Source of the DNA: Oscillospiraceae bacterium | GTDB taxonomy: Bacteria; Bacillota; Clostridia; Oscillospirales; SIG627 | Reading direction: 5' to 3' | DNA: 64,000 nt | NCBI GenBank assembly: GCA_015065265.1 | Contig: SVQQ01000005.1 | Location: forward strand, 1-64,000 | Shown here: in pieces, positions 31,246 through 41,262 of the stretch | Layout of the letters: the number at the start of each line of letters is the position of its first letter | Position numbering within the stretch: position 1 is the stretch's first letter | Notes under the pieces: generated by a model | Database searches by the model: none | What the model saw: the letters and a program-made list of their open reading frames with translations, nothing else | Told to the model about the DNA's origin: nothing | Position numbers and translations under genes: made by a program

Positions 31246-31286
31246 TATTTACCAACGTTTTTCATATTCTAAAATGAGGTGTGAAT

Positions 31287-32018
31287 ATGAAAAAAACTAC
31301 CAAACTCTATTTTAATTTAAATAAATTAATTTTAGTTGGCGCTTTATTTACTCTTGCGATTTTTTTCTTTCTTTTAGTTTTTCAAAACCTTGGCGAAAAT
31401 TCAACGATTATTAACACAGGACTTGAACTCCGTAAGTACACAGTAATTATCGACGCAGGTCACGGCGGTAATGATAGCGGTGCTGTCGTAGACGGCGTAT
31501 TCGAGAAAGATTTAAACTTAGAAATATCAGAGAAAATCGGAAAGGCTTTGTCTTTTTATAACGTCAACGTTCTTGAGACAAGGACGACTGATTCCTTGTT
31601 AGCAGAAGAGTCTTCAAAAAACAAAAAAAGAGAAGACTTAAAAAATCGTGTTGAATTTGCAAAAAAGGTTGACTCTCCGATTTTTGTAAGTATTCATATG
31701 AATAAATTCCCTGAAGAAAAATATAGCGGACTTCAGGTGTTTTATTCCAAAAATAATGTTGAAAGTAAAAACCTTGCAAATTGTATTCAAGAAAACAATA
31801 AGTTTTATGTAGATGATAAAAACACAAGGCAAATAAAAAAAGCAACAAGTTCAATATTCGTTCTTGATAGACTTGAATGTCCTGCTATACTTATTGAATG
31901 CGGTTTTCTTTCAAATAAAAACGAGTTAGAAAAGTTAAAAGACGAGAACTATCAAAAAAAACTTGCTTTCGTTATTTCAAACTCAATAATAGAATTTATA
32001 AATGATTTAGGATGTTGA
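31287..32018 (+). CDS. N-acetylmuramoyl-L-alanine amidase (CwlD-like, Amidase_3)
   Basis: VIIDAGHGGNDSGAVVDGVFEKDLNL; SIHMNKF; CPAILIECGFLSN. Confidence 0.9.
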   Translation: MKKTTKLYFNLNKLILVGALFTLAIFFFLLVFQNLGENSTIINTGLELRKYTVIIDAGHGGNDSGAVVDGVFEKDLNLEISEKIGKALSFYNVNVLETRTTDSLLAEESSKNKKREDLKNRVEFAKKVDSPIFVSIHMNKFPEEKYSGLQVFYSKNNVESKNLANCIQENNKFYVDDKNTRQIKKATSSIFVLDRLECPAILIECGFLSNKNELEKLKDENYQKKLAFVISNSIIEFINDLGC

Positions 32019-32020
32019 TT

Positions 32021-33400
32021 ATGGCTAAAAACGATGTAAAAACAATTTATGTATGCAGTGAATGCGGTCACGTTCATGCAAAATGGGCAGGGAAGTGTCG
32101 CGAGTGCGGTTCCTGGGATACCTTAACAGAGGAAGTATCTATGCCAATAAAAACGGCTTCTTCTCTCACACCAAACTATTTTTCATCAAGCGAACCTCAA
32201 CTCATATCATCTATTTCTACAGATTTGAATGAGGAAGTTAGAATAAATACGGGAATATCCGAGTTTGACAGGGCGTTAGGCGGAGGTATAGTTAAAGGTT
32301 CTGTTGTTCTTATAAGCGGAGAGCCTGGTATCGGAAAAAGTACCATCCTTTTACAGATATGTAAGAGCATTTCCGAAAACAAAAAAATCTTGTACGTTTC
32401 AGGAGAAGAATCTTCTACTCAAATTAAATTAAGAGCACAACGACTGAGCGTAAGCGGTGAAAACGTATATCTTCTTTGCGAAACTAATATAGACGTAATT
32501 ATATCATATATAGATAAAATAAGTCCCGATTTGGTAATAATAGATTCAATACAGACTGTTTTCACCCCTTCTCTTGATTCAATACCGGGAAGTATCACAC
32601 AGGTAAAGCAGTGCGCTTTATCAATTATCAAAAAAACAAAAGACTCAGGAATTGCCACAGTAATTGTTGGACACGTAAATAAAGACGGTGGAATTGCTGG
32701 TCCCAAGGTGTTAGAACATATGGTCGACGTAGTTTTGACTTTTGAAGGTGAGCGTTCACAGTTCTACCGCCTTATAAGAGCATCTAAAAACAGATTTGGT
32801 TCAACTAATGAAATCGGCGTATTTGAAATGGGTGATAAGGGTCTAATTCAGATAACAGACCCAAGTAGAGCGTTACTTTCTGAAAAACCTAAAAACGTCT
32901 CTGGCAGTTGTACTGTTTGCGTTCACGAGGGGAGCAGACCTATCCTTGCAGAGATACAGGCACTGGTTTCAAAAACCGTTTTTCCTGCACCTAAAAGAGT
33001 TGTGACAGGTCTAGATTTTAACAGAGTTTCTATTTTACTTGCAGTTATTGAAAAGAGACTTGGAATTTATCTGTCGAGTCAAGATGTGTATCTTAACGTA
33101 ATTGGTGGGCTCAGATTAGACGAACCGTCATCCGATCTTGCTATCGTAATGTCACTGATTTCGGCTTATAGAAATATAGAAATTGATGATAAGACTGTGG
33201 CAATAGGTGAAATAGGACTTCTAGGTGAGGTCAGGTCAGTTAGTTTTGTGGCTTCCAGAATTAAAGAAGCATCAAGACTTGGGTATAAAAGAATAATAAT
33301 TCCTAAATCTGCACTTCCTAAGGATTTACCGCTATTACCTCAAGATTTTGAAATTGTTACAGTTAAGAGCATAACAGAGATTTTAAAACTGTTCTCTTGA
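32021..33400 (+). CDS. radA: DNA repair protein RadA
   Basis: C4 zinc motif CSECGHVHAKWAGKCRECGSW; GEPGIGKSTI; KNRFG; Lon-like C-domain. Confidence 0.95.
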   Translation: MAKNDVKTIYVCSECGHVHAKWAGKCRECGSWDTLTEEVSMPIKTASSLTPNYFSSSEPQLISSISTDLNEEVRINTGISEFDRALGGGIVKGSVVLISGEPGIGKSTILLQICKSISENKKILYVSGEESSTQIKLRAQRLSVSGENVYLLCETNIDVIISYIDKISPDLVIIDSIQTVFTPSLDSIPGSITQVKQCALSIIKKTKDSGIATVIVGHVNKDGGIAGPKVLEHMVDVVLTFEGERSQFYRLIRASKNRFGSTNEIGVFEMGDKGLIQITDPSRALLSEKPKNVSGSCTVCVHEGSRPILAEIQALVSKTVFPAPKRVVTGLDFNRVSILLAVIEKRLGIYLSSQDVYLNVIGGLRLDEPSSDLAIVMSLISAYRNIEIDDKTVAIGEIGLLGEVRSVSFVASRIKEASRLGYKRIIIPKSALPKDLPLLPQDFEIVTVKSITEILKLFS

Positions 33401-33425
33401 AAATTCAGTGTGGAGAAATAAAAAA

Positions 33426-34571
33426 ATGACGGGTAAAGTAAAGAAACATTTATTATTAATAACGTTTGGAGTTGCACTTTTTGCATTACTCAATAATATA
33501 GGAGCCGTTTTATCATTTGCAAAAAAAATAGTATCTCTTTGTTTACCGCTTTTGCTTGGACTGCTTTTCGCGTTTATTTTGAACGTACCTATGCGCGGTT
33601 TTGAAAAAATACTTGATAAGATTTCTTCTAAGACGAAGACAAAATTTATTGAGCGTTCAAAATATTTAATAAGTTTGCTTTTATCTATCGCTTGTATAAT
33701 TTTAGTTTTGGTTATAGCTTTTACTATAGCTATACCAAAAATTGCTCAGTCGCTAAGAAGTATTGTGGAAATAGTAGATGCAAAAATTCCGGAGTTTTTA
33801 ATATGGCTTGAACAAAATGGAGTTGATACTACTAAAATTACAGAGAAAATGTCTAACTTTAATTTTGAAGAGATTTTCAAGCATTTAACACAAGGTGCAG
33901 TGACTATTTTTCTGACAGCATTTGATGCTACAATGTTAGCGGTGAAGGCGGTAACAACAACGATATTAGCACTCATTATTGCTATATATTTACTTCTTGA
34001 TAAAAAACATATTTCTTCTCAAGTGCGAAAACTTTGCAATAAGATTTTTTCTGAAAAGCGAGTTGAAGGAATATATAAACATGCATATTTAATAAGAGAC
34101 ACCTTTGCAAAATTCTTGTCAGGTCAATGCCTTGAAGCTTGTATTTTAGCATTTTTAATATTTATATTATTTATTGTTTTTGGCCTACCTCACGCAACTC
34201 TTATAGCACTTCTTGCGGCGGTGTTATCTTTTATTCCATATTTTGGTTCATTTGTAGCGTGTTTTATCGGAACTTTTTTGACTTTGATTGTAGCACCAGA
34301 AAAAGCAATTTTGTGTCTTGCTGTTTATTTGGGAGCACAGCTAATTGAACAGCACTTTATATATCCTCACGTTGTAGGAAGTTCTGTGGGACTGTCACCG
34401 TTTTATACCATAATTGCTGTATTACTTGGCGGTAATTTATTTGGCATTTTCGGAATGTTACTCTTTATTCCTTTGTTTTCTGTAATTTATACCGTCGTCA
34501 GTGAATATGCAAATAGTGAAAAATCCAGTGAAGAAAATTGTAAAATGACAGATTCAAAAACAGACTTGTAA
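33426..34571 (+). CDS. AI-2E family transporter (UPF0118)
   Basis: Multi-TM; LSFIPYFGSFVACFIGTFLTLI...LIEQHFIYPHVVGSSVGLSP. Confidence 0.85.
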   Translation: MTGKVKKHLLLITFGVALFALLNNIGAVLSFAKKIVSLCLPLLLGLLFAFILNVPMRGFEKILDKISSKTKTKFIERSKYLISLLLSIACIILVLVIAFTIAIPKIAQSLRSIVEIVDAKIPEFLIWLEQNGVDTTKITEKMSNFNFEEIFKHLTQGAVTIFLTAFDATMLAVKAVTTTILALIIAIYLLLDKKHISSQVRKLCNKIFSEKRVEGIYKHAYLIRDTFAKFLSGQCLEACILAFLIFILFIVFGLPHATLIALLAAVLSFIPYFGSFVACFIGTFLTLIVAPEKAILCLAVYLGAQLIEQHFIYPHVVGSSVGLSPFYTIIAVLLGGNLFGIFGMLLFIPLFSVIYTVVSEYANSEKSSEENCKMTDSKTDL

Positions 34572-34598
34572 AAACTCTCTTTGATTAAATACTAAAAA

Positions 34599-34633
34599 TA
34601 AAAAATCCGAAAGCTTTCGCTTCCGGATTTTTG
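34599..34633 (+). terminator. Intrinsic terminator
   Basis: aaaaatccg...cggattttt hairpin with T-run. Confidence 0.75.
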
Positions 34634-34640
34634 TGTTGTG

Positions 34641-34684
34641 TGGCTGATTTAGATGCAAAACCGTGTGTGGTCAATTTAGATGCA
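34641..34684. repeat. Two tandem about 17-bp degenerate repeats, 27-bp period
   Basis: tggctgatttagatgca (34641-34657) and tggtcaatttagatgca (34668-34684), 14/17 identical. Confidence 0.55.
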
Positions 34685-34793
34685 CGCTGATTTGGCAGAT
34701 GGTACAGTAACCCCTTGGCGATGATGGGAGTTAAAAGATTCCGCGTTCTACCGGACTTTTAACGCCATGCTTGCAACGAAATCTATGTAAATA

Positions 34794-35765
34794 TTATTTT
34801 CCACTCTTGTTTTTTCGTTGCTTGATTTTGTTTTCCCAAACATCTGCTCTTTTAATATAAATGTCAAAAAGCCGTTCATAAGAGAGAATCCTGCGAAACC
34901 TTGCCCCTCCATGACGAGAAGGAATAGGAGGCTGAACAATACCCACGCATATTCCGAGTGTAACAACAGTAAACCAATTCGGAAAGTAGAACAAAACAAG
35001 AAATGCAACAAAAAATAATGGATAATAGCAAGCAAGCACGATATGGGATAGCCACTTCTTCGGTAATATTTTGCTCCAAAAACGATATTCTATTGAGAAA
35101 GCGTCAAACACGGGAATGCGAACAGTTCCCAGTATAATCCAAATCGCTATGAAGACGATCGTTTGAGATGTGGAAGCTCCGGGAGCATTTACAAGTAATG
35201 CTACATATAAAGGACACAGAATAATGATTGCCGCTATAGCCAATATCGAAGGCAACAAAGAGGTAACGCCTTCTATGCGGATATCGATATCTTTTCTGTA
35301 TTTCTTAATGCGTGATAGCAAAGATATCGGGAATTTTTCAAGAACAATATGCTTGGTACCTTGCGCATAATATACAATCAAGCGAAACATCCTTGCAGGA
35401 TCGCTTTTGTATCTCGGCTTTGAATCAATGGCATATTCGATTTTTTCTATTGCTTCCCACTTAAGCATTCCTTTAGGGTGATGAATACCTTCTTCGTTAA
35501 GCACACAAATAATTCTTCCGAAAAAATGCTTGTTCAGCACTTGAAGTATCAGGAAAGGCAAAGAAAAAACAACGAATACCAAAACCGATGCTCCAAAGGT
35601 GGATGATAATTCGTATTGTTCATATTTTCCCAAAGCAAGTGAAATTACGGTAATGGCATAAGGAATGCCAAGCATTAGGGAAAATAAAAAGGTAAGCGGA
35701 GTATTTAAGTACTGCCTTCGTATCTTTTTTCCGTCAATGCCTTTCAGCTCATTTTTTTTCATCAA
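34794..35765 (-). CDS. Hypothetical membrane protein, 323 aa, with central PH-like hydrophilic segment
   Basis: Two N-terminal TM, GKIRRQYLNTPL; GMLKWEAIEKIEYAI segment; further TMs; RBS aggaaggcgg upstream. Confidence 0.75.
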   Translation of the reverse strand: MMKKNELKGIDGKKIRRQYLNTPLTFLFSLMLGIPYAITVISLALGKYEQYELSSTFGASVLVFVVFSLPFLILQVLNKHFFGRIICVLNEEGIHHPKGMLKWEAIEKIEYAIDSKPRYKSDPARMFRLIVYYAQGTKHIVLEKFPISLLSRIKKYRKDIDIRIEGVTSLLPSILAIAAIIILCPLYVALLVNAPGASTSQTIVFIAIWIILGTVRIPVFDAFSIEYRFWSKILPKKWLSHIVLACYYPLFFVAFLVLFYFPNWFTVVTLGICVGIVQPPIPSRHGGARFRRILSYERLFDIYIKRADVWENKIKQRKNKSGK

Positions 35766-35817
35766 ACCACCGCCTTCCTGACATCAATATACCACAATTT
35801 TGTAAACATTTCAACCG

Positions 35818-35899
35818 TTTCGCCGGTTCGAATCTGTCTACAGTTTTGGTGCTGTGGGGAATCTATATAAAAAATGCATTTCGCCGGTTCGAATCTGTC
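35818..35899. repeat. Perfect 21-bp direct repeat pair
   Basis: tttcgccggttcgaatctgtc at 35818-35838 and 35879-35899. Confidence 0.9.
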
Positions 35900-36023
35900 G
35901 TGGAACCCGAAAAGCCCGAAATGCATCTACAACATTCTGAAAAACTTCAGAATCAGAAAAATTGCCCCAAGATGCCGAGGCATCTTGGGGCAGGAGAAAT
36001 CTCTCGAAATCTCCGATTTTCTC
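35874..36023. repeat. Cluster of consecutive inverted repeats
   Basis: atgcatttcg/cgaaatgcat (35874-35926); attctgaa/ttcagaat (35934-35953); gccccaagatgcc-ga-ggcatcttggggc (35964-35991); gagaaatc/gattttctc (35994-36023). Confidence 0.85.
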
Positions 36024-36026
36024 GTT

Positions 36027-36380
36027 TTACTTAGTTTCTTTAGCCGTGTTGATAGAGGCAATCAACACTCTTTTAATTTCTAAGCAGTCGTTCAATAACG
36101 ATGCTCCCATATCTTCAGTTATGTACTCGGACATCGTGAGCAATTTTAGCCAATATTCTGTTTCAGCGGTTTCTTTTAATGCAATGTGCATTTTAGAAAT
36201 AAAATCCGCTTTACTCTGACCATAATTAGCTTCGTTTATATTTGCACCAATTGAGGTGCCGCTACGTACAATCTGCTTTGAGATAATTGTTTCTTTTTTC
36301 GTCTTGATGAGATATTGATGAAGCTTAATAATACGTGAGGCAAAAGCGATCGATTTATCAACTAAAATATTCTCTTTCAT
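36027..36380 (-). CDS. Four-helix-bundle protein (23S rRNA intervening-sequence protein family, TIGR02436-like)
   Basis: VDKSIAFASRIIKLHQYL...SKQIVRSGTSIGANINEANYGQSKADFISKMHIALKETAETEYWLKLL; start re-placed to MKENILVDKS with ggaggt RBS. Confidence 0.88.
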   Translation of the reverse strand: MKENILVDKSIAFASRIIKLHQYLIKTKKETIISKQIVRSGTSIGANINEANYGQSKADFISKMHIALKETAETEYWLKLLTMSEYITEDMGASLLNDCLEIKRVLIASINTAKETK

Positions 36381-36434
36381 AACGCACCTCCGATACAAAA
36401 ATATTATAGCATATATTGGCAAATATTTCAACAG

Positions 36435-36542
36435 CATTATTCATTATTCATCAGCGAAGCGATTTCATTATTCATTCTTCATTAAAAAATACGCGTGTGG
36501 GATAAATGAACAATGAATGATTAATAATGAAAAATGAATAAT
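36435..36542. repeat. AT-rich imperfect inverted-repeat element built from ATTATTCATT units
   Basis: cattattcattattcat...ttcattattcattcttcatt / aatgaacaatgaatgattaataatgaaaaatgaataat. Confidence 0.75.
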
Positions 36543-36543
36543 A

Positions 36544-36582
36544 CAAACAAAAATCCGCATTCTTGCGAACGCGGATTTTTGT
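36544..36582 (-). terminator. Terminator of tRNA-Gln
   Basis: aaaaatccgc-attcttgcgaac-gcggattttt, immediately 3' of the tRNA. Confidence 0.8.
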
Positions 36583-36583
36583 T

Positions 36584-36659
36584 TGGCTGGGATGGCTGGG
36601 CTCGAACCAGCGCGATGCGAGAGTCAAAGTCTCGTGCCTTACCACTTGGCTACATCCCA
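36584..36659 (-). tRNA. tRNA-Gln (anticodon TTG), CCA encoded
   Basis: Reverse complement TGGGATG-TA-GCC..GGC-A-CGAGA-CTTTGAC-TCTCG-...-GCTGG-TTCGAGC-CCAGC-CATCCCA-GCCA. Confidence 0.95.
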
Positions 36660-36671
36660 AAATGCTTATTA

Positions 36672-36700
36672 ATTTTAACATAACAAATTGCTTTTGTCAA
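36672..36700 (-). promoter_or_regulatory. Promoter of tRNA-Gln
   Basis: On minus strand TTGACA-17 nt-TAAAAT. Confidence 0.55.
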
Positions 36701-36825
36701 CACAAATACAATAAAAGTTGTTATATTCTCAAACAATTTTTAAAAAATAAGCACGTATTAAAAAATGTTTTTTTATATAGCGGACATACTATTAATTGCA
36801 CCATAAAATATAGGGAGGTGCAAAA

Positions 36826-38181
36826 ATGGTTGAAAGAATACTATACCTGATTAAAGAAAGAAAATACGTTGAAGTAAGACGTATACTAGGAAATATCAAT
36901 CCAATGGATATTGCTACACTTTTTTCGGAGTTTTCTGACAATTCTCTTCCTATACTCTTCAGAATACTTCCCAAAAATATAGCAACTGACGTTTTTGTTA
37001 ATATGAGTGTACAACAACAGGAAACACTTATTAAGTCTTTTAGTGATTTCGAATTAAAAATCGTTTTTGAAGACCTGTATCTTGACGACGCAGTGGATAT
37101 TATAGAAGAAATGCCCGCAAACGTGGTAAAAAGAATTTTACTAAATTCTTCTCCGCAGGTCAGAAATCAAATAAACAGTATTTTACAGTATCCCAAAGAT
37201 AGTGCAGGAAGTATTATGACAATAGAATATGTAAGCTTCAGAAAAAACATTACCGTCAGTGAGGCATTTGAGCACATCAAAAAAACAGGGATAGACAAGG
37301 AAACAATTTACACGTGCTACGTAACCGACTCTTTTAAAGTCCTGATAGGGCTTGTTAGTGCAAAAACACTTTTGTTATCGGATAGAACTGCAACCGTCGA
37401 AAGTATAATGGAGACCAACGTAATATATGCAAATACTCTTGATGATAAGGAAGAGGTAGCGCGAATTTTTGACAAATACGACTTTTTAGCCTTACCCGTA
37501 GTAGACAAAGAAAAAAGGCTCGTTGGTATTGTAACCGTAGATGATGCCATAGACGTGATACTTGAAGAAAATGAAGAAGATATTTCAAAAATGGCTGCTA
37601 TAACCCCTAACGAAACGCCCTATTTAGAGTCAAGTGTATTTTCAATTTGGAAAGCGAGAATTCCTTGGCTCTTGTTGCTTATGGTATCGGCAACCGTTAC
37701 AGGGATGATTATTTCTGGATACGAAACAGCCCTTGCGAAAGCTGTTATACTTACCACTTTTATCCCAATGCTTATGGGAACAGGAGGCAACTCGGGAAGT
37801 CAAGCCTCGGTAACTGTAATAAGAGAACTCTCCCTTGGTGATTTAAGATTTTCAGATATTTTTAAAGTTCTTTGGAAGGAGTTTAGAGTTGCTTCTTTGT
37901 GTGGTATGACTCTTTCACTGGTCGAATTTTTAAAACTTATCCTTGTCGACAATCTGATGTTAGGAAATTCTGCAGTTACGCTAAGCGTATCTCTCGCAGT
38001 TTCGTTAACAATATTTTTCACAGTACTTTTAGCAAAACTGGTAGGCTCATCGCTTCCCATTTTTGCACAAAAAATAGGTTTTGACCCTGCTGTTATGGCA
38101 AGTCCGTTTATTACTACAGTTGTCGATGCACTTTCTCTTGTGATATTTTTTGCTGTGGCAACTTCTGTTTTGAATATATAA
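36826..38181 (+). CDS. mgtE: Magnesium transporter MgtE
   Basis: MgtE N-domain, CBS pair, GTGGNSGSQASVTVIRELSLGDL, PVMASPFITTVVDALSL. Confidence 0.95.
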   Translation: MVERILYLIKERKYVEVRRILGNINPMDIATLFSEFSDNSLPILFRILPKNIATDVFVNMSVQQQETLIKSFSDFELKIVFEDLYLDDAVDIIEEMPANVVKRILLNSSPQVRNQINSILQYPKDSAGSIMTIEYVSFRKNITVSEAFEHIKKTGIDKETIYTCYVTDSFKVLIGLVSAKTLLLSDRTATVESIMETNVIYANTLDDKEEVARIFDKYDFLALPVVDKEKRLVGIVTVDDAIDVILEENEEDISKMAAITPNETPYLESSVFSIWKARIPWLLLLMVSATVTGMIISGYETALAKAVILTTFIPMLMGTGGNSGSQASVTVIRELSLGDLRFSDIFKVLWKEFRVASLCGMTLSLVEFLKLILVDNLMLGNSAVTLSVSLAVSLTIFFTVLLAKLVGSSLPIFAQKIGFDPAVMASPFITTVVDALSLVIFFAVATSVLNI

Positions 38182-38215
38182 AAAGGTTATCAAAATAAGT
38201 TTGATAACCTTTTTA
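38181..38215. terminator. Bidirectional terminator between convergent genes
   Basis: aaaaggttatcaaa-ataag-tttgataaccttttt. Confidence 0.88.
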
Positions 38216-38220
38216 TATAA

Positions 38221-39381
38221 CTATTCTTTGTAAATCATTGAAACACAGTGCGCTGAAATTCCAAGTTTTTCTCCGGTAAAACCTAACTTTTCTTCAGTGG
38301 TCGCTTTTACGTTAACTTGGTTTTCCTCTACTCCCAATACGTTAATAATGTTCTTAGTCATTTCTTTAATGAAAGGGGAGAGCTTAGGCTCTTGAGCGAT
38401 TATGGTTGCATCAAGATTAGACACTTTATATCCGTGCTCGTCTAACAATTTTTTCACGTGGAATAAAAGTTTCATGCTCGAAATTCCTTTGTACTTTTCG
38501 TCACTGTCAGGAAAGTGCTTTCCGATATCTCCGAGGGAGGCTGCACCTAAAAGGGAATCCATAATTGCGTGAGTGAGAACGTCTGCATCAGAATGTCCTA
38601 AAAGTCCTACGGAATGCGGTATTTTAACACCGCCGAGTATTAAATCTCTGTCAGTTGCAAGTCTGTGCACGTCATAGCCGTGTCCTATTCTGATAGAAGG
38701 AGTGCTGTTTTCAAGTGCGTTTTTCACTTTTTTAAAATCCTTTGGCGTAGTAATTTTTGTATTATCTCTTTCCATAACGTAAGTTTTGACTTTGTGTCCA
38801 AACTTTTCAACCAGAGAGCAGTCATCTGTAAAAGTATCTGTGTCTTTTAGGGAGGAAACGCACTGCTTATAAATGTCTGTTTTAAACACCTGTGGGGTTG
38901 ACGCAAGGAAAACTGTATCACGATTTATCGTGTCAGTTATCGTGCCATCCTTGGCAATCTTAACTGTATCTACTACTTTTGAAACGGGACACACCGCACC
39001 GCACGACAAAGCAAGTTTAATAATTTTATCTATATCTTCTGTTGTAATGAGCGGTCTTGCGGCATCATGAATTGCAACGAATTCACTGTTTTTGTTTAAC
39101 ACGTTCAATGCTTTTTTAACCGATTCCTGTCGCACCTTTCCGCCTTCAACTATTGAAGTGAGTTTGGGATAAGTCTTTTTTAATTGTGAAATAATTTCAA
39201 CTTCTTCTTTTTTGGTTGAAATAACTATTTCTTTTACGTATTCAGAATTTGAAAAGGCTTTGAGGGAAAACTCAATGACTTTATTGTTTGAAATATCCAA
39301 CAATTGTTTTGAAACGTTTTTACCCATCCTTGAACTGTTTCCCGCTGCGGCTATAATCACGCTAACGTAAGGACTACACAT
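38221..39381 (-). CDS. ispDF: Bifunctional IspD/IspF (MEP cytidylyltransferase / MEcPP synthase)
   Basis: Isp[25 protein letters not shown]; Isp[47 protein letters not shown]; start at ATG 39381. Confidence 0.94.
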   Translation of the reverse strand: MCSPYVSVIIAAAGNSSRMGKNVSKQLLDISNNKVIEFSLKAFSNSEYVKEIVISTKKEEVEIISQLKKTYPKLTSIVEGGKVRQESVKKALNVLNKNSEFVAIHDAARPLITTEDIDKIIKLALSCGAVCPVSKVVDTVKIAKDGTITDTINRDTVFLASTPQVFKTDIYKQCVSSLKDTDTFTDDCSLVEKFGHKVKTYVMERDNTKITTPKDFKKVKNALENSTPSIRIGHGYDVHRLATDRDLILGGVKIPHSVGLLGHSDADVLTHAIMDSLLGAASLGDIGKHFPDSDEKYKGISSMKLLFHVKKLLDEHGYKVSNLDATIIAQEPKLSPFIKEMTKNIINVLGVEENQVNVKATTEEKLGFTGEKLGISAHCVSMIYKE

Positions 39382-41194
39382 TTTCTTTAGCCTTTGCTTT
39401 TGCACGAAGTTCGGTGTTAAGAATTTTCTTTCTTAAACGTAATGAGGTAGGCGTTACTTCCAACAACTCGTCATCTGCTATAAATTCTATACACTTTTCC
39501 AAACTCATAAGTCTGGGAGGAACGAGTCTGAGAGCTTCGTCTGCACCTGCTGAACGAATAGCGGTAAGGTGTTTTTTCTTACATACGTTGACTACAAGGT
39601 CGCCTGTTTCACTGCATTCACCAACTACCATACCTTCATAAACGTTGGTATTGACTCCAATAAACATAGCACCTCTGTCTTGTGCGTTGAAAAGTCCGTA
39701 GGACGTTGCGGTACCGTTTTCCCAAGCAACCAGAGAACCACGTGTTCTTCTTGAGGTTTTGGCTTTAAGAGGACAATATCCTTCAAAAGAAGAGTTTACA
39801 ACTGCAGTTCCTTTTGTAAGTGTCATAAGAGCGTTTCTGCATCCAATAAGTCCTCGTGAGGTGATGGTGAATTCCAGCCTTGTAAATCCAGCTGTTGAAG
39901 GCGCCATTTGTGTAAGTTCGCCTCGACGCTGAGACACGTCGTCTATTACCGTTCCGCAGTATTCGTCGGGAACGTCAATGTATAAAGTTTCGTAAGGCTC
40001 ACAAAGAACACCGTCAATAACTTCGGTGATTACAGAAGGTGTGGAAACTTCAAATTCATATCCTTGTCTTCTCATATTTTCGATAAGAACAGACAGATGA
40101 AGTTCGCCTCTTCCTGAAACTGTAAAAGTATCGGCAGAGTCCGTGTCTTCAACCTTTAAACTTATATTTGACTCAAGTTCTCTATATAATCTTTCACGAA
40201 GGTGACGAGTTGTAACAAAAGTACCTTCAGTACCTGCGAAAGGACTGGTATTGACAGAAATATTTATAGAAAGTACGGGTTTGTCGATTTCAACGAAAGG
40301 AAGTCCTTCAGGATGTTCGCTGTCACATATTGTATCACCGATGTTGATATCAGGAATACCTGATATACATACAATTTCACCTGTTCCTGCTTCTGTTACA
40401 GGTTCTCTCTTTAATCCGTTGAAGGTGTAAAGATTTGCAATCTTCATTTTTTGAACAGTGCCATCTCGTCTTACAACAGATATAAACTTCTTCTCAAAAA
40501 TGTCACCTCTTGCAATTCTTCCTACTGCAATTCTGCCGGTGTATTCATTGAAGTCAATATTTGAAACTACCATTTGGAAAGGTGCTTCTGCATCACCCTT
40601 AGGGTAGGGGATATTGTCGATTATAGCATCGAAGAGAACTTTTAAGTTTTCTCCTTTTACGTCAGGTTCAAGGGAAGCCCATCCGTCTCTTCCTGAAGCA
40701 TAAATAACGGGCATATCAAGTTGTTCTTCAGTTGCGTCCAAATCGATAAGCAAGTCATAAACTTCATCAAGAACCTGCTTTGCTCTCGCATTGGGGCGGT
40801 CTGCCTTGTTTATAACAATTATAGGAGAAAGCCCAAGGTCAAGAGATTTCTTTAATACTGTTCTTGTCTGTGGCATACATCCTTCAAAAGCATCAACGAG
40901 CAATACAACACCGTCGACCATCGAAAGACTGCGTTCTACTTCACCACCGAAGTCGGCGTGTCCTGGTGTGTCAACTATATTAATTTTAATATCTTTATAA
41001 TATAAAGAGGTGTTTTTTGCGAGAATTGTTATGCCTCTCTCTTTTTCAATGTCGTTTGAGTCCATAACTCTTTCTGCTACCTGTTCGTTTTCACGGAAAG
41101 TACCGGTTTGCTTGAGCATAGCGTCAACGAGAGTTGTTTTACCGTGGTCAACGTGCGCAATTATCGCAATGTTTCTTAAATTTTCCTGATTCAT
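39374..41194 (-). CDS. typA: GTP-binding protein TypA/BipA
   Basis: [26 protein letters not shown]; translation-GTPase motifs. Confidence 0.96.
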   Translation of the reverse strand: MNQENLRNIAIIAHVDHGKTTLVDAMLKQTGTFRENEQVAERVMDSNDIEKERGITILAKNTSLYYKDIKINIVDTPGHADFGGEVERSLSMVDGVVLLVDAFEGCMPQTRTVLKKSLDLGLSPIIVINKADRPNARAKQVLDEVYDLLIDLDATEEQLDMPVIYASGRDGWASLEPDVKGENLKVLFDAIIDNIPYPKGDAEAPFQMVVSNIDFNEYTGRIAVGRIARGDIFEKKFISVVRRDGTVQKMKIANLYTFNGLKREPVTEAGTGEIVCISGIPDINIGDTICDSEHPEGLPFVEIDKPVLSINISVNTSPFAGTEGTFVTTRHLRERLYRELESNISLKVEDTDSADTFTVSGRGELHLSVLIENMRRQGYEFEVSTPSVITEVIDGVLCEPYETLYIDVPDEYCGTVIDDVSQRRGELTQMAPSTAGFTRLEFTITSRGLIGCRNALMTLTKGTAVVNSSFEGYCPLKAKTSRRTRGSLVAWENGTATSYGLFNAQDRGAMFIGVNTNVYEGMVVGECSETGDLVVNVCKKKHLTAIRSAGADEALRLVPPRLMSLEKCIEFIADDELLEVTPTSLRLRKKILNTELRAKAKAKENV

Positions 41195-41262
41195 ATGACT
41201 GCCTTTCTATTCTGATAATGTTTTAAAATTATAACACGCTTTTTTATAAAACTCAATAGTTT

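Noticed and set aside
35846-36219. Three overlapping short plus-strand ORFs in the hairpin cluster
   Set aside because: Arise from palindromes and antisense of the four-helix-bundle gene; no convincing starts
36027-36437. Avd-like four-helix-bundle protein as part of a diversity-generating retroelement
   Set aside because: No reverse transcriptase, template repeat or variable-protein gene in the window
36563-36850. 95-aa plus-strand ORF spanning tRNA-Gln
   Set aside because: Overlaps the tRNA gene and its promoter on the other strand; spurious
38221-39405. Unusual two-domain isoprenoid gene as a novel fusion
   Set aside because: IspDF fusions are already well known
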